From contig JAPLGM010000004.1 in the NCBI GenBank assembly GCA_026390165.1, positions 124,001 to 188,000 on the forward strand: DNA of 64,000 nucleotides, in the 5' to 3' direction. Positions 52,729 to 62,610 of this stretch are shown here, one piece after another; the first letter of the stretch is position 1, and each line of letters begins with the position of its first letter. The DNA is from Campylobacterales bacterium (lineage in GTDB: Bacteria; Campylobacterota; Campylobacteria; Campylobacterales; Sulfurimonadaceae). Both the position numbers and the translations under genes were made by a program. Below the pieces are notes generated by a model, which was not told the origin of the DNA, did not search any database, and saw only the letters and a program-made list of their open reading frames with translations.

Positions 52729-53934
52729 ATGAAAATGATTTTGATTTCGGCGGTTGCATCGGCAACACTTATGGCGGGGGGATACGCTATTCCTGAGAGT
52801 TCGGTCAATGCGACGGCACTTGGTGCAGCCTATATTGCTAATGCCCATGGAGCCGATGCCGCGTACTATAATCCTGCGGCGATGGTGTACAACGACGATG
52901 TCCAATTGCTGGAAGTGGATACGACTTATATTGGGTTGAGTGCGATTGATTTTTCAGGGACAACGGGCAGTTACAGTTCTAAAAAAGAGAATTTTTTGGT
53001 TCCGTCGCTTCATTATACCTCTAAAAAATTGGGGGATAATGGGGCGCGTGTTGGATTTAGTATCGTCACTCCTGCTGGATTGTCGAAGCGATGGGATAGT
53101 GCCGTTGCCAAAGCAAGTGCCCAAGAGTTTACTCTTCAAGTGATTGAATTTAATCCCTCTATTGCGATCCCTATTACTAATGCGGTCAGTATGGGGGTTG
53201 GTTTTCGGGTGATTTCGAGCAGTGGAGTGGTAAAAGCGAGTAGAACAGGGGTCTATTCACAAGATATGACTGGAGATGCTGTCAATTATGGGTATAACCT
53301 TGCCGTTAATTATCATCTTGCCTCTAATATATCCTTAGCAGCAACCTATCGATCCAAAGTGAATTTAAATGTGGAAGGGAATGCCAATTTGGCGTATACG
53401 GGAGTTTTACCTACCGTGCCATTGCCTGCTTTCAGTGGCAATTATAATGCTTCTGTGACTACTCCGATTCCCGCTACATTAAATCTAGCGTGCGCCTATA
53501 CGTTTGATACGGGGACAACGGTTGAAGCAGTGTATCAGCGAACCTATTGGTCCGCGTATAAAACACTCAATTTTGATTTTACCCACCCTTATGCGGAAGG
53601 TTTTTTTGGTGGAGTTAAACCTAAAAACTGGGAAAACACTAACACCTACCGTCTAGGGCTTACCCAAAAATATGAGCGTTGGGTAGCGATGGCGGGGGTT
53701 GCAGTCGATAAAACACCTGTTCCTACTGCAACGTTAGGGTATGAACTTCCTGATTCCGATGCCCTTATTGCTTCTCTTGGTGGACGTTACCAAATCGATA
53801 AAGTATGGAATATCGGACTTGCTGGCTTGGTGGATATGAAAGATTCCCGTTATGTGAAAAATAATACAATTGACGGCACATTCTCACATGCCCGCGCCTA
53901 TCTCGTCACAGCGGGAATCGAGTATCGCTTTTGA
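52729..53934 (+). CDS. FadL/TodX-type outer-membrane hydrocarbon transporter
   Basis: This is a 401-residue outer-membrane protein of the OmpP1/FadL/TodX family, which takes up hydrophobic compounds. It has a signal peptide (about 1-17, MKMILISAVASATLMAGG), then the N-terminal hatch motif NATALGAAYIANAHGADAAY with the conserved NPAAM that follows, and ends as a beta strand in GIEYRF with the terminal Phe. Substrate unknown; no fatty-acid genes are beside it. Confidence 0.9.
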   Translation: MKMILISAVASATLMAGGYAIPESSVNATALGAAYIANAHGADAAYYNPAAMVYNDDVQLLEVDTTYIGLSAIDFSGTTGSYSSKKENFLVPSLHYTSKKLGDNGARVGFSIVTPAGLSKRWDSAVAKASAQEFTLQVIEFNPSIAIPITNAVSMGVGFRVISSSGVVKASRTGVYSQDMTGDAVNYGYNLAVNYHLASNISLAATYRSKVNLNVEGNANLAYTGVLPTVPLPAFSGNYNASVTTPIPATLNLACAYTFDTGTTVEAVYQRTYWSAYKTLNFDFTHPYAEGFFGGVKPKNWENTNTYRLGLTQKYERWVAMAGVAVDKTPVPTATLGYELPDSDALIASLGGRYQIDKVWNIGLAGLVDMKDSRYVKNNTIDGTFSHARAYLVTAGIEYRF

Positions 53935-53991
53935 TCTTTAGAGTGCCATAGGCAACGTTTTAAAACGAATATTTAAACAACAAGGAAACCA

Positions 53992-55728
53992 TTGAAATAT
54001 TTAATCGACTTTTTAGACAATAAAACCATTGAAAAAACGCATATTTTTGGACAGCTCAAATGTACCGTTGACGAGGCAAAAATCTTGCAACTCTTAACCC
54101 GTAAGTTTTTAGAGTCCCAAGAGGATGTCCCCGTATCGGAACTGTTACAAGAGATTTATGGGGCGGAGAATTATGAGTATTTGAGCCATTTTGGGGAGAT
54201 TAAAACCCTTTTGGAACTGGGATGGATGACCCACCACTCGTTTACCCCGATCAAAATCAGTGAGCTCTCTTCTCTGGAACTTTTTAATACCCCTGTTGCT
54301 TTGACGTCACTTTTTATGAAGCTTCTCGAAGAGGGGTCGTTGGAGATGACGCTCCCTGAGATCAAACCGTATGCCGACCATTTAGAATATCTACAAGATC
54401 AGTTTTTCCGTATTGAGCTTTACCAAAAGATGTCCGTCGTCCGTCACAGTGGAAATGATCACTCGATGGGGGTAAACCGATTTCAAAGCAAACTGGACTT
54501 ATTGGAAAAGCGTATTGATGAGAGGATTGCACAAACGTCTCAGGATGTTGTATTGGATCGTTTTTTCAAACAAAAAAAGCTGGAGCCAAAAGAGCAGGTA
54601 ATTTTTTTGGCACTTCTTAAAGAGGAATACAGTGCTACCGAGGGGAATCTACGTGAGATGAATACCCTCATTGATTTGATAAGCTTTGATGATTATGAGC
54701 GGATCAAGAATCGTGCCCTTCTCGAAGATGGTGCACGTTTGATCAACGATGATGTGATCGATTATGAGGAGATGCTCAACCCTTTTGGGGGAATCAGTCG
54801 TGCCTTTTACATCGTCGATGAGGTGCTTCAGAGTATTATGCACCCCCAAAAAAAGAAAAAAGCAAGCAAGCTCAAACTCGATATGCTCATTAAAGAGCAG
54901 GAGATTTTCGAACTGATTGAACCGGTTACCTCATTAGAGAGTGTTGTTCTTAACGTTTCAACTGAGAAAACACTCCAAAATCTTATGCGTCAGTTGGATA
55001 AAGAGGTCATTTCGCGTCTTCATCAATGGGGGGTGAAGGACAAAAAAGCGGGGATTGATGCACGGATTATCTTTTACGGCCCTCCGGGGACGGGGAAAAC
55101 CCTTACGGCACATTCGCTCTCCCGTTCGCTCAAGCGTCAGGTGTTAAGTTTTGATTGTTCTAAAATCCTCTCCATGTACATCGGGGAATCCGAAAAGAAT
55201 GTACGCAAAATCTTCGATACTTACGCCGATTTGACCCGTCAGACGAAAACAGAACCGATTTTACTCCTTAATGAAGCCGATCAATTTTTGGCATCACGCT
55301 CTGCTGGGGTAGGCTCTTCCGCCGATCAAATGCACAACCAGATGCAAAATATTTTTTTAGAACAAATCGAAAAATTCCAAGGGATTTTGATCGCCACGAC
55401 GAACTTACTTGAAAATATTGATAAAGCCTTTTCACGCCGATTTAACTATAAAATTGAGTTCAAAAAACCAGATCAAAAACAGCGATTAGAGCTGTGGAAA
55501 ATGATGCTTCCCAAAAATGCCCCGTATGAGAGTGGGTTTGATGTGAGTAAACTTGGTTCCCATCCATTAACAGGGGGACAAATTAATCTTATTGTTAAAA
55601 ATACAGCGTATAATGTTGCTGCCCGTGATAATGCTGTTTTTATGTTGAGTGATTTTGAAGATGAAATAAGCAAAGAGAAACAGGGAAATTTTGACAGCGA
55701 AAAATCGGTAGGATTTTTGAATCGGTAG
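53992..55728 (+). CDS. AAA+ ATPase
   Basis: This is a 578-residue protein with one AAA+ module. Walker A FYGPPGTGKT lies at about 361-370, Walker B and sensor in PILLLNEADQF, an arginine-finger type RRFNYKIEF, and the C-terminal lid TGGQINLIVKNTAY. The 330-residue N-terminal part is helical and unfamiliar. The start codon is TTG, with AAGGAAA upstream. The Walker B has Asn-Glu rather than the usual Asp-Glu, which is seen in some family members. It ends 8 bp before the signalling operon. Confidence 0.85.
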   Translation: MKYLIDFLDNKTIEKTHIFGQLKCTVDEAKILQLLTRKFLESQEDVPVSELLQEIYGAENYEYLSHFGEIKTLLELGWMTHHSFTPIKISELSSLELFNTPVALTSLFMKLLEEGSLEMTLPEIKPYADHLEYLQDQFFRIELYQKMSVVRHSGNDHSMGVNRFQSKLDLLEKRIDERIAQTSQDVVLDRFFKQKKLEPKEQVIFLALLKEEYSATEGNLREMNTLIDLISFDDYERIKNRALLEDGARLINDDVIDYEEMLNPFGGISRAFYIVDEVLQSIMHPQKKKKASKLKLDMLIKEQEIFELIEPVTSLESVVLNVSTEKTLQNLMRQLDKEVISRLHQWGVKDKKAGIDARIIFYGPPGTGKTLTAHSLSRSLKRQVLSFDCSKILSMYIGESEKNVRKIFDTYADLTRQTKTEPILLLNEADQFLASRSAGVGSSADQMHNQMQNIFLEQIEKFQGILIATTNLLENIDKAFSRRFNYKIEFKKPDQKQRLELWKMMLPKNAPYESGFDVSKLGSHPLTGGQINLIVKNTAYNVAARDNAVFMLSDFEDEISKEKQGNFDSEKSVGFLNR

Positions 55729-55736
55729 GTAAAATT

Positions 55737-58091
55737 ATGAACTACATTGAATTTTTAGGTACCAGTGGAACACGAACTCCGACAGAGGGGACGACGTGTT
55801 TACGCGTTAGTCACCATTGTGTTATTGATGCGGGTAATCTCATCGGTGGGTTAGGGCATCAGCTCTTGGATATTGAGCATATCTTTTTGAGCCACTCTCA
55901 TCTTGACCACATTGTTGATATACCGTTTGTTGCCGATTTATTTGTGACTGAAAAACATACTCCCTTAAAAATTTATGGTTTAAAAGAGACATTAGAAGAT
56001 TTACACCACTTTATTTTTAATCATCGTATCTGGCCAAATTTTGAAGAGATTGATTTACTCGAGTATGCCGCTAAAACGATTGAACTGATCGAAATATCGC
56101 TGGATACACCGTATTGTATAGATGATATCACACTAACTCCTTTTAAAACAAATCATACGGATGGCAGTTGCGGTTATGTGATTAAACACGAGAACCATAG
56201 CCTTTTATTTACTTCTGACACCTATAAATGTCCTAAAATATGGGAACTTATTGATAGCGATGAAACGATACACACCCTCGTTATCGATGTATCATTCCCT
56301 TCCGCATACCAAACACTTGCCCATGACAGCAAACATTTAACACCGCAATTATTAGCCGAAGAGATAGCTCTCTGTCGCCGCAAAGATTTTAAGATCTTTC
56401 CGATGCACTTCAAGGCTCAGTTTAAAAGTACGATCATCCAAGAGCTCGAAATACTTGGTGTTTTAAAAAATCGTGGGCATGTTCTTGAAATTTTTTCACG
56501 ACTGGCTTTTGATCCTCTCGAAGCGTTACCCCCTTCACTCAAAGAGAAATCGATTATCTCTAAAATCATTGCAATTGGGACAGCTCTTTCGGCGGAAAAA
56601 AATATTGAAACGCTTTTAGAGATGATTATTGTCCAAACGAAACAGCTTACAGGTGCAGATGGGGGAACCCTTTATCTCTACCATCCCTTAACCCACCAGC
56701 TCGAATTCAAAGTAATCCAAAATGATTCTTTGAATATTCAAATGGGGGGGACGGGCGAAAAAATCGCATGGAAGCCGTTGGACCTTTTCGATGAGGATAA
56801 TAACCCCAATCGTCATATGGTCGCTGTCCTTTGTGCCCTTGATGGAATCACTATTAATATTCCTGATGTCTATACCTCTACACAGTATGATTTTAATGGG
56901 ACGATGAAGTTTGACCAACAAACAGGGTATCACTCCGAATCGATGCTTGTGCTTCCCTTGAAAGATCATGAAGATAATCTGATCGGTGTATTGCAGCTCA
57001 TCAATAAAAAAGACCAGTTTGGAAAGACGATCCCTTTTGAGTCGCATGATGAAGAACTTGCCCTCTCTTTAGGCTCTCAAGCAGCGGTTACTTTGACAAA
57101 ACAACGGTTAATTAATGATTTGGAACTTCTGTTGGAATCATTTTTAAATACCATCAACGTCGCCATCGAAGAAAAATCACCCTACACAGCAGGTCATATC
57201 GACCGTATGGTGCAACTCTCCCTTATGATTGCTCGGGCAATGAGTGATGATGATCTCTTCCCTGATATCCATTATGATGAGGATCAGCTCAAAGAGATTA
57301 AATTTTCGGCTTTGATGCACGACATTGGTAAAATCACGACCCCTGAACAGGTTATCGATAAATCGACTAAATTGGAGAGTATTTATGATCGGATTGAAGA
57401 GATCAAGCTCAAATATGAGATTCTCAAACGAGATGCGTATATTTCGTTTTTAAGCGCATCTCCTCAATCCGAAGAGCGCTATAAGGAGGAGATTGCATTA
57501 CTGGATACAGAGTACCTCTTTTTAATTAATGCGAACAAAGGGGGTGAGTTTTTTAGTGATGAAAATATTTATCGTATTCGAGAAATTGCTAAACGCACCT
57601 TTATCCTCAATAATGAAGAACAGCCTCTTCTTAGTGAAGATGAAGTGAACAATTTAATCGTTCAAAAAGGGACATTGACGGAGGGTCAGCGCCATATTAT
57701 TAACAATCATGCGGCTGTTAGTCTGCGGATGCTAAAAGAACTCCCATTCCCCAAAAAACTAGAACGGGTTGCTGAAATCGCAGGAGGTCATCATGAAAAG
57801 ATCAATGGAAAGGGGTATCCTCTTGGGCTCAAAGGGGATCAGTTAAGTATAGAAGCGCGGATTTTAGCGATTGCCGATATTTTCGAGGCTCTCTCCGCAT
57901 CTGATCGCCCGTATAAAAAAGCCAAAAAGCTCTCTGAATCGATGCAAATTCTCTATTTTATGGCAAAAGATGAAGATGTGGATCGCCGTATTTTTCGTTT
58001 TTTTTACGAGAGTGGTCTTTATTTACGCTATGCCTATACTTTTCTTAAACCGGAAAATATTGACGACGTTCATATCACATTCGATTTTTAA
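55737..58091 (+). CDS. Metallo-beta-lactamase-fold + GAF + HD-GYP fusion phosphodiesterase
   Basis: This is a 784-residue three-domain signalling protein. Residues 1-260 form a metallo-beta-lactamase fold with the metal motif HSHLDH (53-58) and further ligands in FTSDTYK and PMHFK, like class II cAMP phosphodiesterases and ribonuclease Z relatives. Residues about 285-455 form a GAF domain. Residues about 470-784 form an HD-GYP domain with His528-Asp529 in MHDIGK and GKGYP at 691-695, plus a 100-residue insert. HD-GYP domains break down c-di-GMP. The cyclase at 60310 could supply a substrate for the first domain. Confidence 0.85.
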   Translation: MNYIEFLGTSGTRTPTEGTTCLRVSHHCVIDAGNLIGGLGHQLLDIEHIFLSHSHLDHIVDIPFVADLFVTEKHTPLKIYGLKETLEDLHHFIFNHRIWPNFEEIDLLEYAAKTIELIEISLDTPYCIDDITLTPFKTNHTDGSCGYVIKHENHSLLFTSDTYKCPKIWELIDSDETIHTLVIDVSFPSAYQTLAHDSKHLTPQLLAEEIALCRRKDFKIFPMHFKAQFKSTIIQELEILGVLKNRGHVLEIFSRLAFDPLEALPPSLKEKSIISKIIAIGTALSAEKNIETLLEMIIVQTKQLTGADGGTLYLYHPLTHQLEFKVIQNDSLNIQMGGTGEKIAWKPLDLFDEDNNPNRHMVAVLCALDGITINIPDVYTSTQYDFNGTMKFDQQTGYHSESMLVLPLKDHEDNLIGVLQLINKKDQFGKTIPFESHDEELALSLGSQAAVTLTKQRLINDLELLLESFLNTINVAIEEKSPYTAGHIDRMVQLSLMIARAMSDDDLFPDIHYDEDQLKEIKFSALMHDIGKITTPEQVIDKSTKLESIYDRIEEIKLKYEILKRDAYISFLSASPQSEERYKEEIALLDTEYLFLINANKGGEFFSDENIYRIREIAKRTFILNNEEQPLLSEDEVNNLIVQKGTLTEGQRHIINNHAAVSLRMLKELPFPKKLERVAEIAGGHHEKINGKGYPLGLKGDQLSIEARILAIADIFEALSASDRPYKKAKKLSESMQILYFMAKDEDVDRRIFRFFYESGLYLRYAYTFLKPENIDDVHITFDF

Positions 58092-58102
58092 GGAGATTTA
58101 GT

Positions 58103-59419
58103 ATGATGTATCCTTTACGGTTTATTGCGTGCTCTTTGTTACTTGGTTCTTTTCTTTATGCACAACCTCTTTCTCTGGAGGATGCTGTTTCGTACGAAAA
58201 GGCAAAAAAACTCTACATCGAGCAATCATATGATGAAGCGTATGCTCTCCTTTCTTCCCTTTATCTTAATGCCCTTGATGATGTTGAACTTAATTTTTAT
58301 TTGGGACGAAGTGCTTACGAACTCAAAGAGTATCCTTCTGCATTGGCGGCGTTTGAACGGGTCACTTTTTTGGATCCCAATAATTTCGAAAACCAAATTG
58401 AATTGGCTCGGACACAATACAAACTTGGGTTGTACGATGAGGCGAAAACGAATTTTGAAGCGATTCGTAAAGCACCTGAACTGACAGAAAATATGAAAAA
58501 AACAATTGACTATTATCTGGGTTCCATCGCCAAGCAACAACAGCGAAACTTTCTCTTTCTTACTACACGGGGGGGATTGCTCTACGATTCCAATGTCAAT
58601 TTCGGTTCTTCTGATGAGACCTACACTCTCCCCACCTATGGAACCTTTCCCGCATCCCCAATACGTAGTGATATGGCGCACGAAGAGACTGCAGGGTTGA
58701 CTCACCTTTATGATATAGGGGAGCGGGGAGGTGTTGTACTTCGCAACCGATTGAGTTTGTACAATCGTAGCTACTTCGATGAAACCGATTACAATATGAT
58801 GCTCTTATCGTATTATCCAGCCCTCTCATTAAATACGAAACGTTCTTTGTATGAACTCATCGGTGGGATCAATCGTTTTTACTTAGGGGATAAGAATTTT
58901 TATACGGGTTACAGTCTTAACCCCAAATGGAACTATTTTTACACCCCCAATTTTCGTCAAATTCTCTCGTGTAAAGTGGCGCAGAAGAACCATTTTGAAT
59001 TTTCTGATTTGGATAGTCATGCGGTTGAACTCTCTACGGGATGGGAATTTTCTCCCAGCTCTACTCATGTACTGCGAACGGATTTTGTTGCTTCACGTCA
59101 AATCAAAGAGAGAGGGGATCGTGCCGATGTCAGTTACCATGAATATATTGCAAGTTTTCTCTACACCTATCAGCTTCATCCTCGAATGATTTTTCAGTTT
59201 AATGCCAATGCCAAACAACGGCTGTACGAGGATTACGATCCCCTTTTCTTAAAGCATCGAGAAGATGTGACAGGGTACGGCTCTTTTAATATGGTTCAAC
59301 GTCTAAACGATGTGGTCTCATTTCAAGAGACAGCCGGTTATACCCATACCGATTCGACGGTTCCCATCTACAGCTATGACAAGTATACCCTCTCGCTGAG
59401 TGTATCAGGTCGATTTTAG
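58103..59419 (+). CDS. TPR protein with a C-terminal outer-membrane barrel
   Basis: This is a 438-residue exported protein with a signal peptide (about 1-20, cleavage near LYA-QP). Residues 30-150 are TPR-like helical repeats (YEKAKKLYIEQSYDEAYALL, then similar units). Residues about 160-438 are rich in aromatic-ended strands, and the protein ends LSLSVSGRF with a terminal Phe, so an outer-membrane barrel is likely. The layout resembles DUF560/SLAM-type surface proteins. AGGAG precedes the ATG by 7 bases. It is 11 bp after the HD-GYP gene and 9 bp before the FecR gene. Confidence 0.78.
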   Translation: MMYPLRFIACSLLLGSFLYAQPLSLEDAVSYEKAKKLYIEQSYDEAYALLSSLYLNALDDVELNFYLGRSAYELKEYPSALAAFERVTFLDPNNFENQIELARTQYKLGLYDEAKTNFEAIRKAPELTENMKKTIDYYLGSIAKQQQRNFLFLTTRGGLLYDSNVNFGSSDETYTLPTYGTFPASPIRSDMAHEETAGLTHLYDIGERGGVVLRNRLSLYNRSYFDETDYNMMLLSYYPALSLNTKRSLYELIGGINRFYLGDKNFYTGYSLNPKWNYFYTPNFRQILSCKVAQKNHFEFSDLDSHAVELSTGWEFSPSSTHVLRTDFVASRQIKERGDRADVSYHEYIASFLYTYQLHPRMIFQFNANAKQRLYEDYDPLFLKHREDVTGYGSFNMVQRLNDVVSFQETAGYTHTDSTVPIYSYDKYTLSLSVSGRF

Positions 59420-59428
59420 GAGAGTGCT

Positions 59429-60310
59429 ATGGTCCATTTAATTGCCCTTGTTTTTATCCTCTTTTTAAGTTCTTCAGGGTGGGGAAGCGTTGCCAAAATT
59501 ACCGCCTTAAGCGGATCAGCTTCGATTGAGCGTTTATCGAAACTCTCTCCTGCTACCCTTGGGATTGCCCTTGAAGCCAATGATGTGGTGAGTACCGATG
59601 AAAATTCAAAAGTACAAATCACCTTCAAGGACAGTACCGTTATCACCGTTGGGAAGAAAAGCCGTTTTTCCATCGATGAGTATTTGTTTGACAGTGGTGA
59701 TGGCTCTAGCGCCAAATTTAATGTTCTTGCAGGGACGATACGGGTGATGAGTGGCAAAATCGGTCAAATTGCCCCCGAAAAATTTACCGTTAAAACCAAA
59801 ACAGCAACGATTGGGATTCGGGGAACCAATTTCACGGTCGATATGGAATCCGACGGCATCCTTTCGATTTTTTGTTTGCAAGGGGTAGTCGATGTATCTG
59901 ATCGTAATAATAATACCGCTAGTGTTCCAGCAGGATCGTATATCCCTTTTAGTGCAGAGGGGATTATGGGGTCATTACGTGAATTTGTCACCGAAGATTT
60001 GAGAGTTTTCTTAGAGAAGAGTTTCTATATTCCGGAGCTTGTGGATAGATTGAAAAAGAATCTTACCCTTCCCGCACTTGCTAATAATTTAGAAAAAACA
60101 TTTCATATTTCTACTATTTTTAGCTATACCTTTGATGAGACAGCTCCCCCCCTCATTGCCGCTGAAAAGAGTGGTGGGATACTCAATTGGGATGAGTCCT
60201 TCGATCAAGGAAATCAAGAAAATATGCAGGATATTCTGACCGATTCGGCGATGAGCATGACGACGAATATTCTCCTTGATCAAGAGTTACAACCCAATAT
60301 CCGTCCCTAA
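59429..60310 (+). CDS. FecR-domain periplasmic protein
   Basis: This is a 293-residue exported protein with a signal peptide (about 1-19, ending GWG-SV). The FecR domain spans about 25-160: VAKITALSGSASIER, then KVQITFKDSTVITVGKKSRF, and the GIRGTNFTV-type turn. FecR domains usually sense or transmit envelope signals. Proteins of this type often neighbour CHASE2 cyclases. The C-terminal part is helical and unknown. Its stop overlaps the cyclase start by one base (TAATG). Confidence 0.85.
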   Translation: MVHLIALVFILFLSSSGWGSVAKITALSGSASIERLSKLSPATLGIALEANDVVSTDENSKVQITFKDSTVITVGKKSRFSIDEYLFDSGDGSSAKFNVLAGTIRVMSGKIGQIAPEKFTVKTKTATIGIRGTNFTVDMESDGILSIFCLQGVVDVSDRNNNTASVPAGSYIPFSAEGIMGSLREFVTEDLRVFLEKSFYIPELVDRLKKNLTLPALANNLEKTFHISTIFSYTFDETAPPLIAAEKSGGILNWDESFDQGNQENMQDILTDSAMSMTTNILLDQELQPNIRP

Positions 60311-62457
60311 TGCGACTCACCTATCGACTCACCCAATTTTTTCTCTTTGTGGTGGTGAGTGCGGCGATCACCTACGCCTATCTTTTTTTACCCGCTTCCT
60401 ACCAAAGTCTCGACGACAGAATTCGGGATTTTCTTTTTATCGCACGGGGCACTGTACCCGCTTCTCAAGAAGTAGTTATTGTTGATATTGATGAAAAAAG
60501 CCTTCATGAAATTGGTCAATGGCCGTGGGAACGCTCCATCATTGCAACAATGCTTCAAAATCTCACCGCAGCAAAAGCGGGGATTATCGGACTTGACATG
60601 GTCTTTTCCGAGGAGGACAAAACGTCCCCCCACCGTTTCAGTGAGCAATTTCATCTTCATCGCTCTTTACCGAACTACGATACCATCTTGGCACAAACCG
60701 TTCACGATACTCCGACGATTTTAGGGTATATTTTCAATTTTGATCGTAGTTATAAGGTATCCTCGTCTAGTGTTCCCAATATTCCCGCTATTTTTATAGA
60801 AAAAAATATCCCCCCTACCCAGTATCTCCTTGAGCCCAAGGGGATACTCACCAATATCCCCTCACTCCAAAACAGTTCCTATTCGAGCGGATTTATCAAC
60901 AACGTCCCTGATGCGACAGGAAGCATCCGAAGTGTCCCCCTTATAATGCGGTATGGTGATGCCCTTTACCCCTCTTTGGCGTTTGAAATGTTCCGTATCG
61001 CCCTCAATGCGCATAAAGTCACGATTAATTACTCTCCTCTCGGACTTGTCTCTTTACGTACAGGTGATATGGAAATTCCCACCGATCGTAATGGACGCCT
61101 TTATCTCAACCATCGTGGTCCAGGGAAAACGTTTCGCTATATTAGTGCCTCTGATATCGTCAATAACACGTTTGATAAACGTGCAGTAGAGGGAAAATTT
61201 GTCCTCGTAGGGACATCGGCATACGGATTGATGGATTTGCGCTCCAACCCCTTTGATAACATTATTCCCGGTATCGAGATTCAAGCTACGGTTATCGACA
61301 ATCTCCTCAATCACGATATGCTACAACACCCCCAATGGAGTGAAGTTGCTGAGATTTCCCTCATTATTTTTCTCTCATTTATCGTTTTTTACCCACTCAC
61401 CCGTTTGAGTCCTCTTGTGTTGATCGTGGGATACGTGATTCTTTTCTGGGGACTTCTTTATCTCAATTATTATCTCCTTTTTACCCACCATATTATCATC
61501 AATCTTTTTTTTATCCTCGTGACCCTCTCGGTATCGATCCTCTCTGTTTTGGGGATGAACTTTGTTTTTGAACATCGCCAAAAAGAACAGGTGAAGAAAA
61601 AATTTGCCCAAAAAGTCTCCAAGCAAGTGATGGACGATTTGCTCTCTTCCGATATAGATGACGCCCTTAGTACCCGTGAAGTCGAAGTAACCATCTTTTT
61701 TTCCGATATTCGCTCCTTTACCACTATCTCCGAACAGCTTGGCTCTCCCCAAAAGCTCGTCTCCTTTCTCAACGAATATATGACGACGATGGCAACTTCC
61801 ATTATTGAGTCCCACGGGACAATTGATAAATTTATTGGGGATGCGATCATGGCATACTGGAACGCCCCCAATCATGTTGAGCACCATGCCGATAGGGCGG
61901 TAGAATCAGCATTGCATCAATTATCGTTACGGGAAAGGCTCAATGATAAATTTTACACCAAGTTTGGCGTTCGTCTTGATTTCGGGATCGGGCTTAACTC
62001 AGGGATCGTCACAGTAGGGGATATTGGTTCTACAGGGCGATCCGATTATACGGTGGTAGGTGATGCCGTCAACCTTGCCTCTCGCCTTGAAGGGTTATGT
62101 AAACATTATCACGTACGTCTTATTATCTCAGAATTTACGTATCAACGGTTGCAATCAACGTATGTGATTCGTGAACTCGATACCGTGCGAGTCAAAGGTA
62201 AATCTCTCCCAATACGGATCTATGAAGTCATTGCAATAGGAACTCCTACCCAAGAGATGCAACGTCAACTCAATGAATTCCACCGTGCATTACAGCTTTA
62301 TTATGGCGGAAAATTTACCGAAGCGATTGAAGCATTCACTCTCTTGAAATCTTCTTATGCTGAGTTGCTTTATGATATTTATATTGAGCGTTCACGGTAT
62401 TTATTATCGCTAAATTTAGAGCATTTCGATGGGGTTTATGATTTTATAGAGAAGTAA
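60310..62457 (+). CDS. CHASE2-domain class III adenylate cyclase
   Basis: This is a 715-residue membrane cyclase. A signal-anchor helix (about 8-28) is followed by a periplasmic CHASE2 domain (about 35-330, with VVIVDIDEKSLHEIGQWPW), three membrane helices (about 345-420) and a catalytic domain (about 455-635). Catalytic residues are complete: Asp466 (FFSDIR) and Asp511 (FIGDAI) for metals, Lys507 and Thr581 for the purine (a class IIIb-type ATP-selecting pair), and Asn588 and Arg592 for the transition state. About 75 helical residues follow. It probably makes cAMP in response to an envelope signal. Confidence 0.9.
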   Translation: MRLTYRLTQFFLFVVVSAAITYAYLFLPASYQSLDDRIRDFLFIARGTVPASQEVVIVDIDEKSLHEIGQWPWERSIIATMLQNLTAAKAGIIGLDMVFSEEDKTSPHRFSEQFHLHRSLPNYDTILAQTVHDTPTILGYIFNFDRSYKVSSSSVPNIPAIFIEKNIPPTQYLLEPKGILTNIPSLQNSSYSSGFINNVPDATGSIRSVPLIMRYGDALYPSLAFEMFRIALNAHKVTINYSPLGLVSLRTGDMEIPTDRNGRLYLNHRGPGKTFRYISASDIVNNTFDKRAVEGKFVLVGTSAYGLMDLRSNPFDNIIPGIEIQATVIDNLLNHDMLQHPQWSEVAEISLIIFLSFIVFYPLTRLSPLVLIVGYVILFWGLLYLNYYLLFTHHIIINLFFILVTLSVSILSVLGMNFVFEHRQKEQVKKKFAQKVSKQVMDDLLSSDIDDALSTREVEVTIFFSDIRSFTTISEQLGSPQKLVSFLNEYMTTMATSIIESHGTIDKFIGDAIMAYWNAPNHVEHHADRAVESALHQLSLRERLNDKFYTKFGVRLDFGIGLNSGIVTVGDIGSTGRSDYTVVGDAVNLASRLEGLCKHYHVRLIISEFTYQRLQSTYVIRELDTVRVKGKSLPIRIYEVIAIGTPTQEMQRQLNEFHRALQLYYGGKFTEAIEAFTLLKSSYAELLYDIYIERSRYLLSLNLEHFDGVYDFIEK

Positions 62458-62553
62458 AATCGTGTATATGTGTGCGTGATCAGAGCTTGATGGTATGATC
62501 GAAGAGGGAGATATGTCTGAAAGTGATTAGGTGTTCATTTAAGTATAATAGCA

Positions 62554-62591
62554 TACTAATAGTAGTAAAATACTACCCTTAAATTAGTATA
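62554..62591 (+). promoter_or_regulatory. Nested inverted repeats upstream of manC
   Basis: An outer pair ATACTAAT / ATTAGTAT (62554-62561, 62584-62591) encloses an inner pair GTAGT / ACTAC (62563-62567, 62573-62577) around AAAAT. Both are in the 153-bp gap between the cyclase and manC, ending 19 bp before manC. A -10-like TATAAT lies just before, at 62545-62550. It could be an operator or an RNA hairpin; which is unknown. Confidence 0.45.
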
Positions 62592-62610
62592 TAAAAGTAA
62601 AGGTTTTTTT

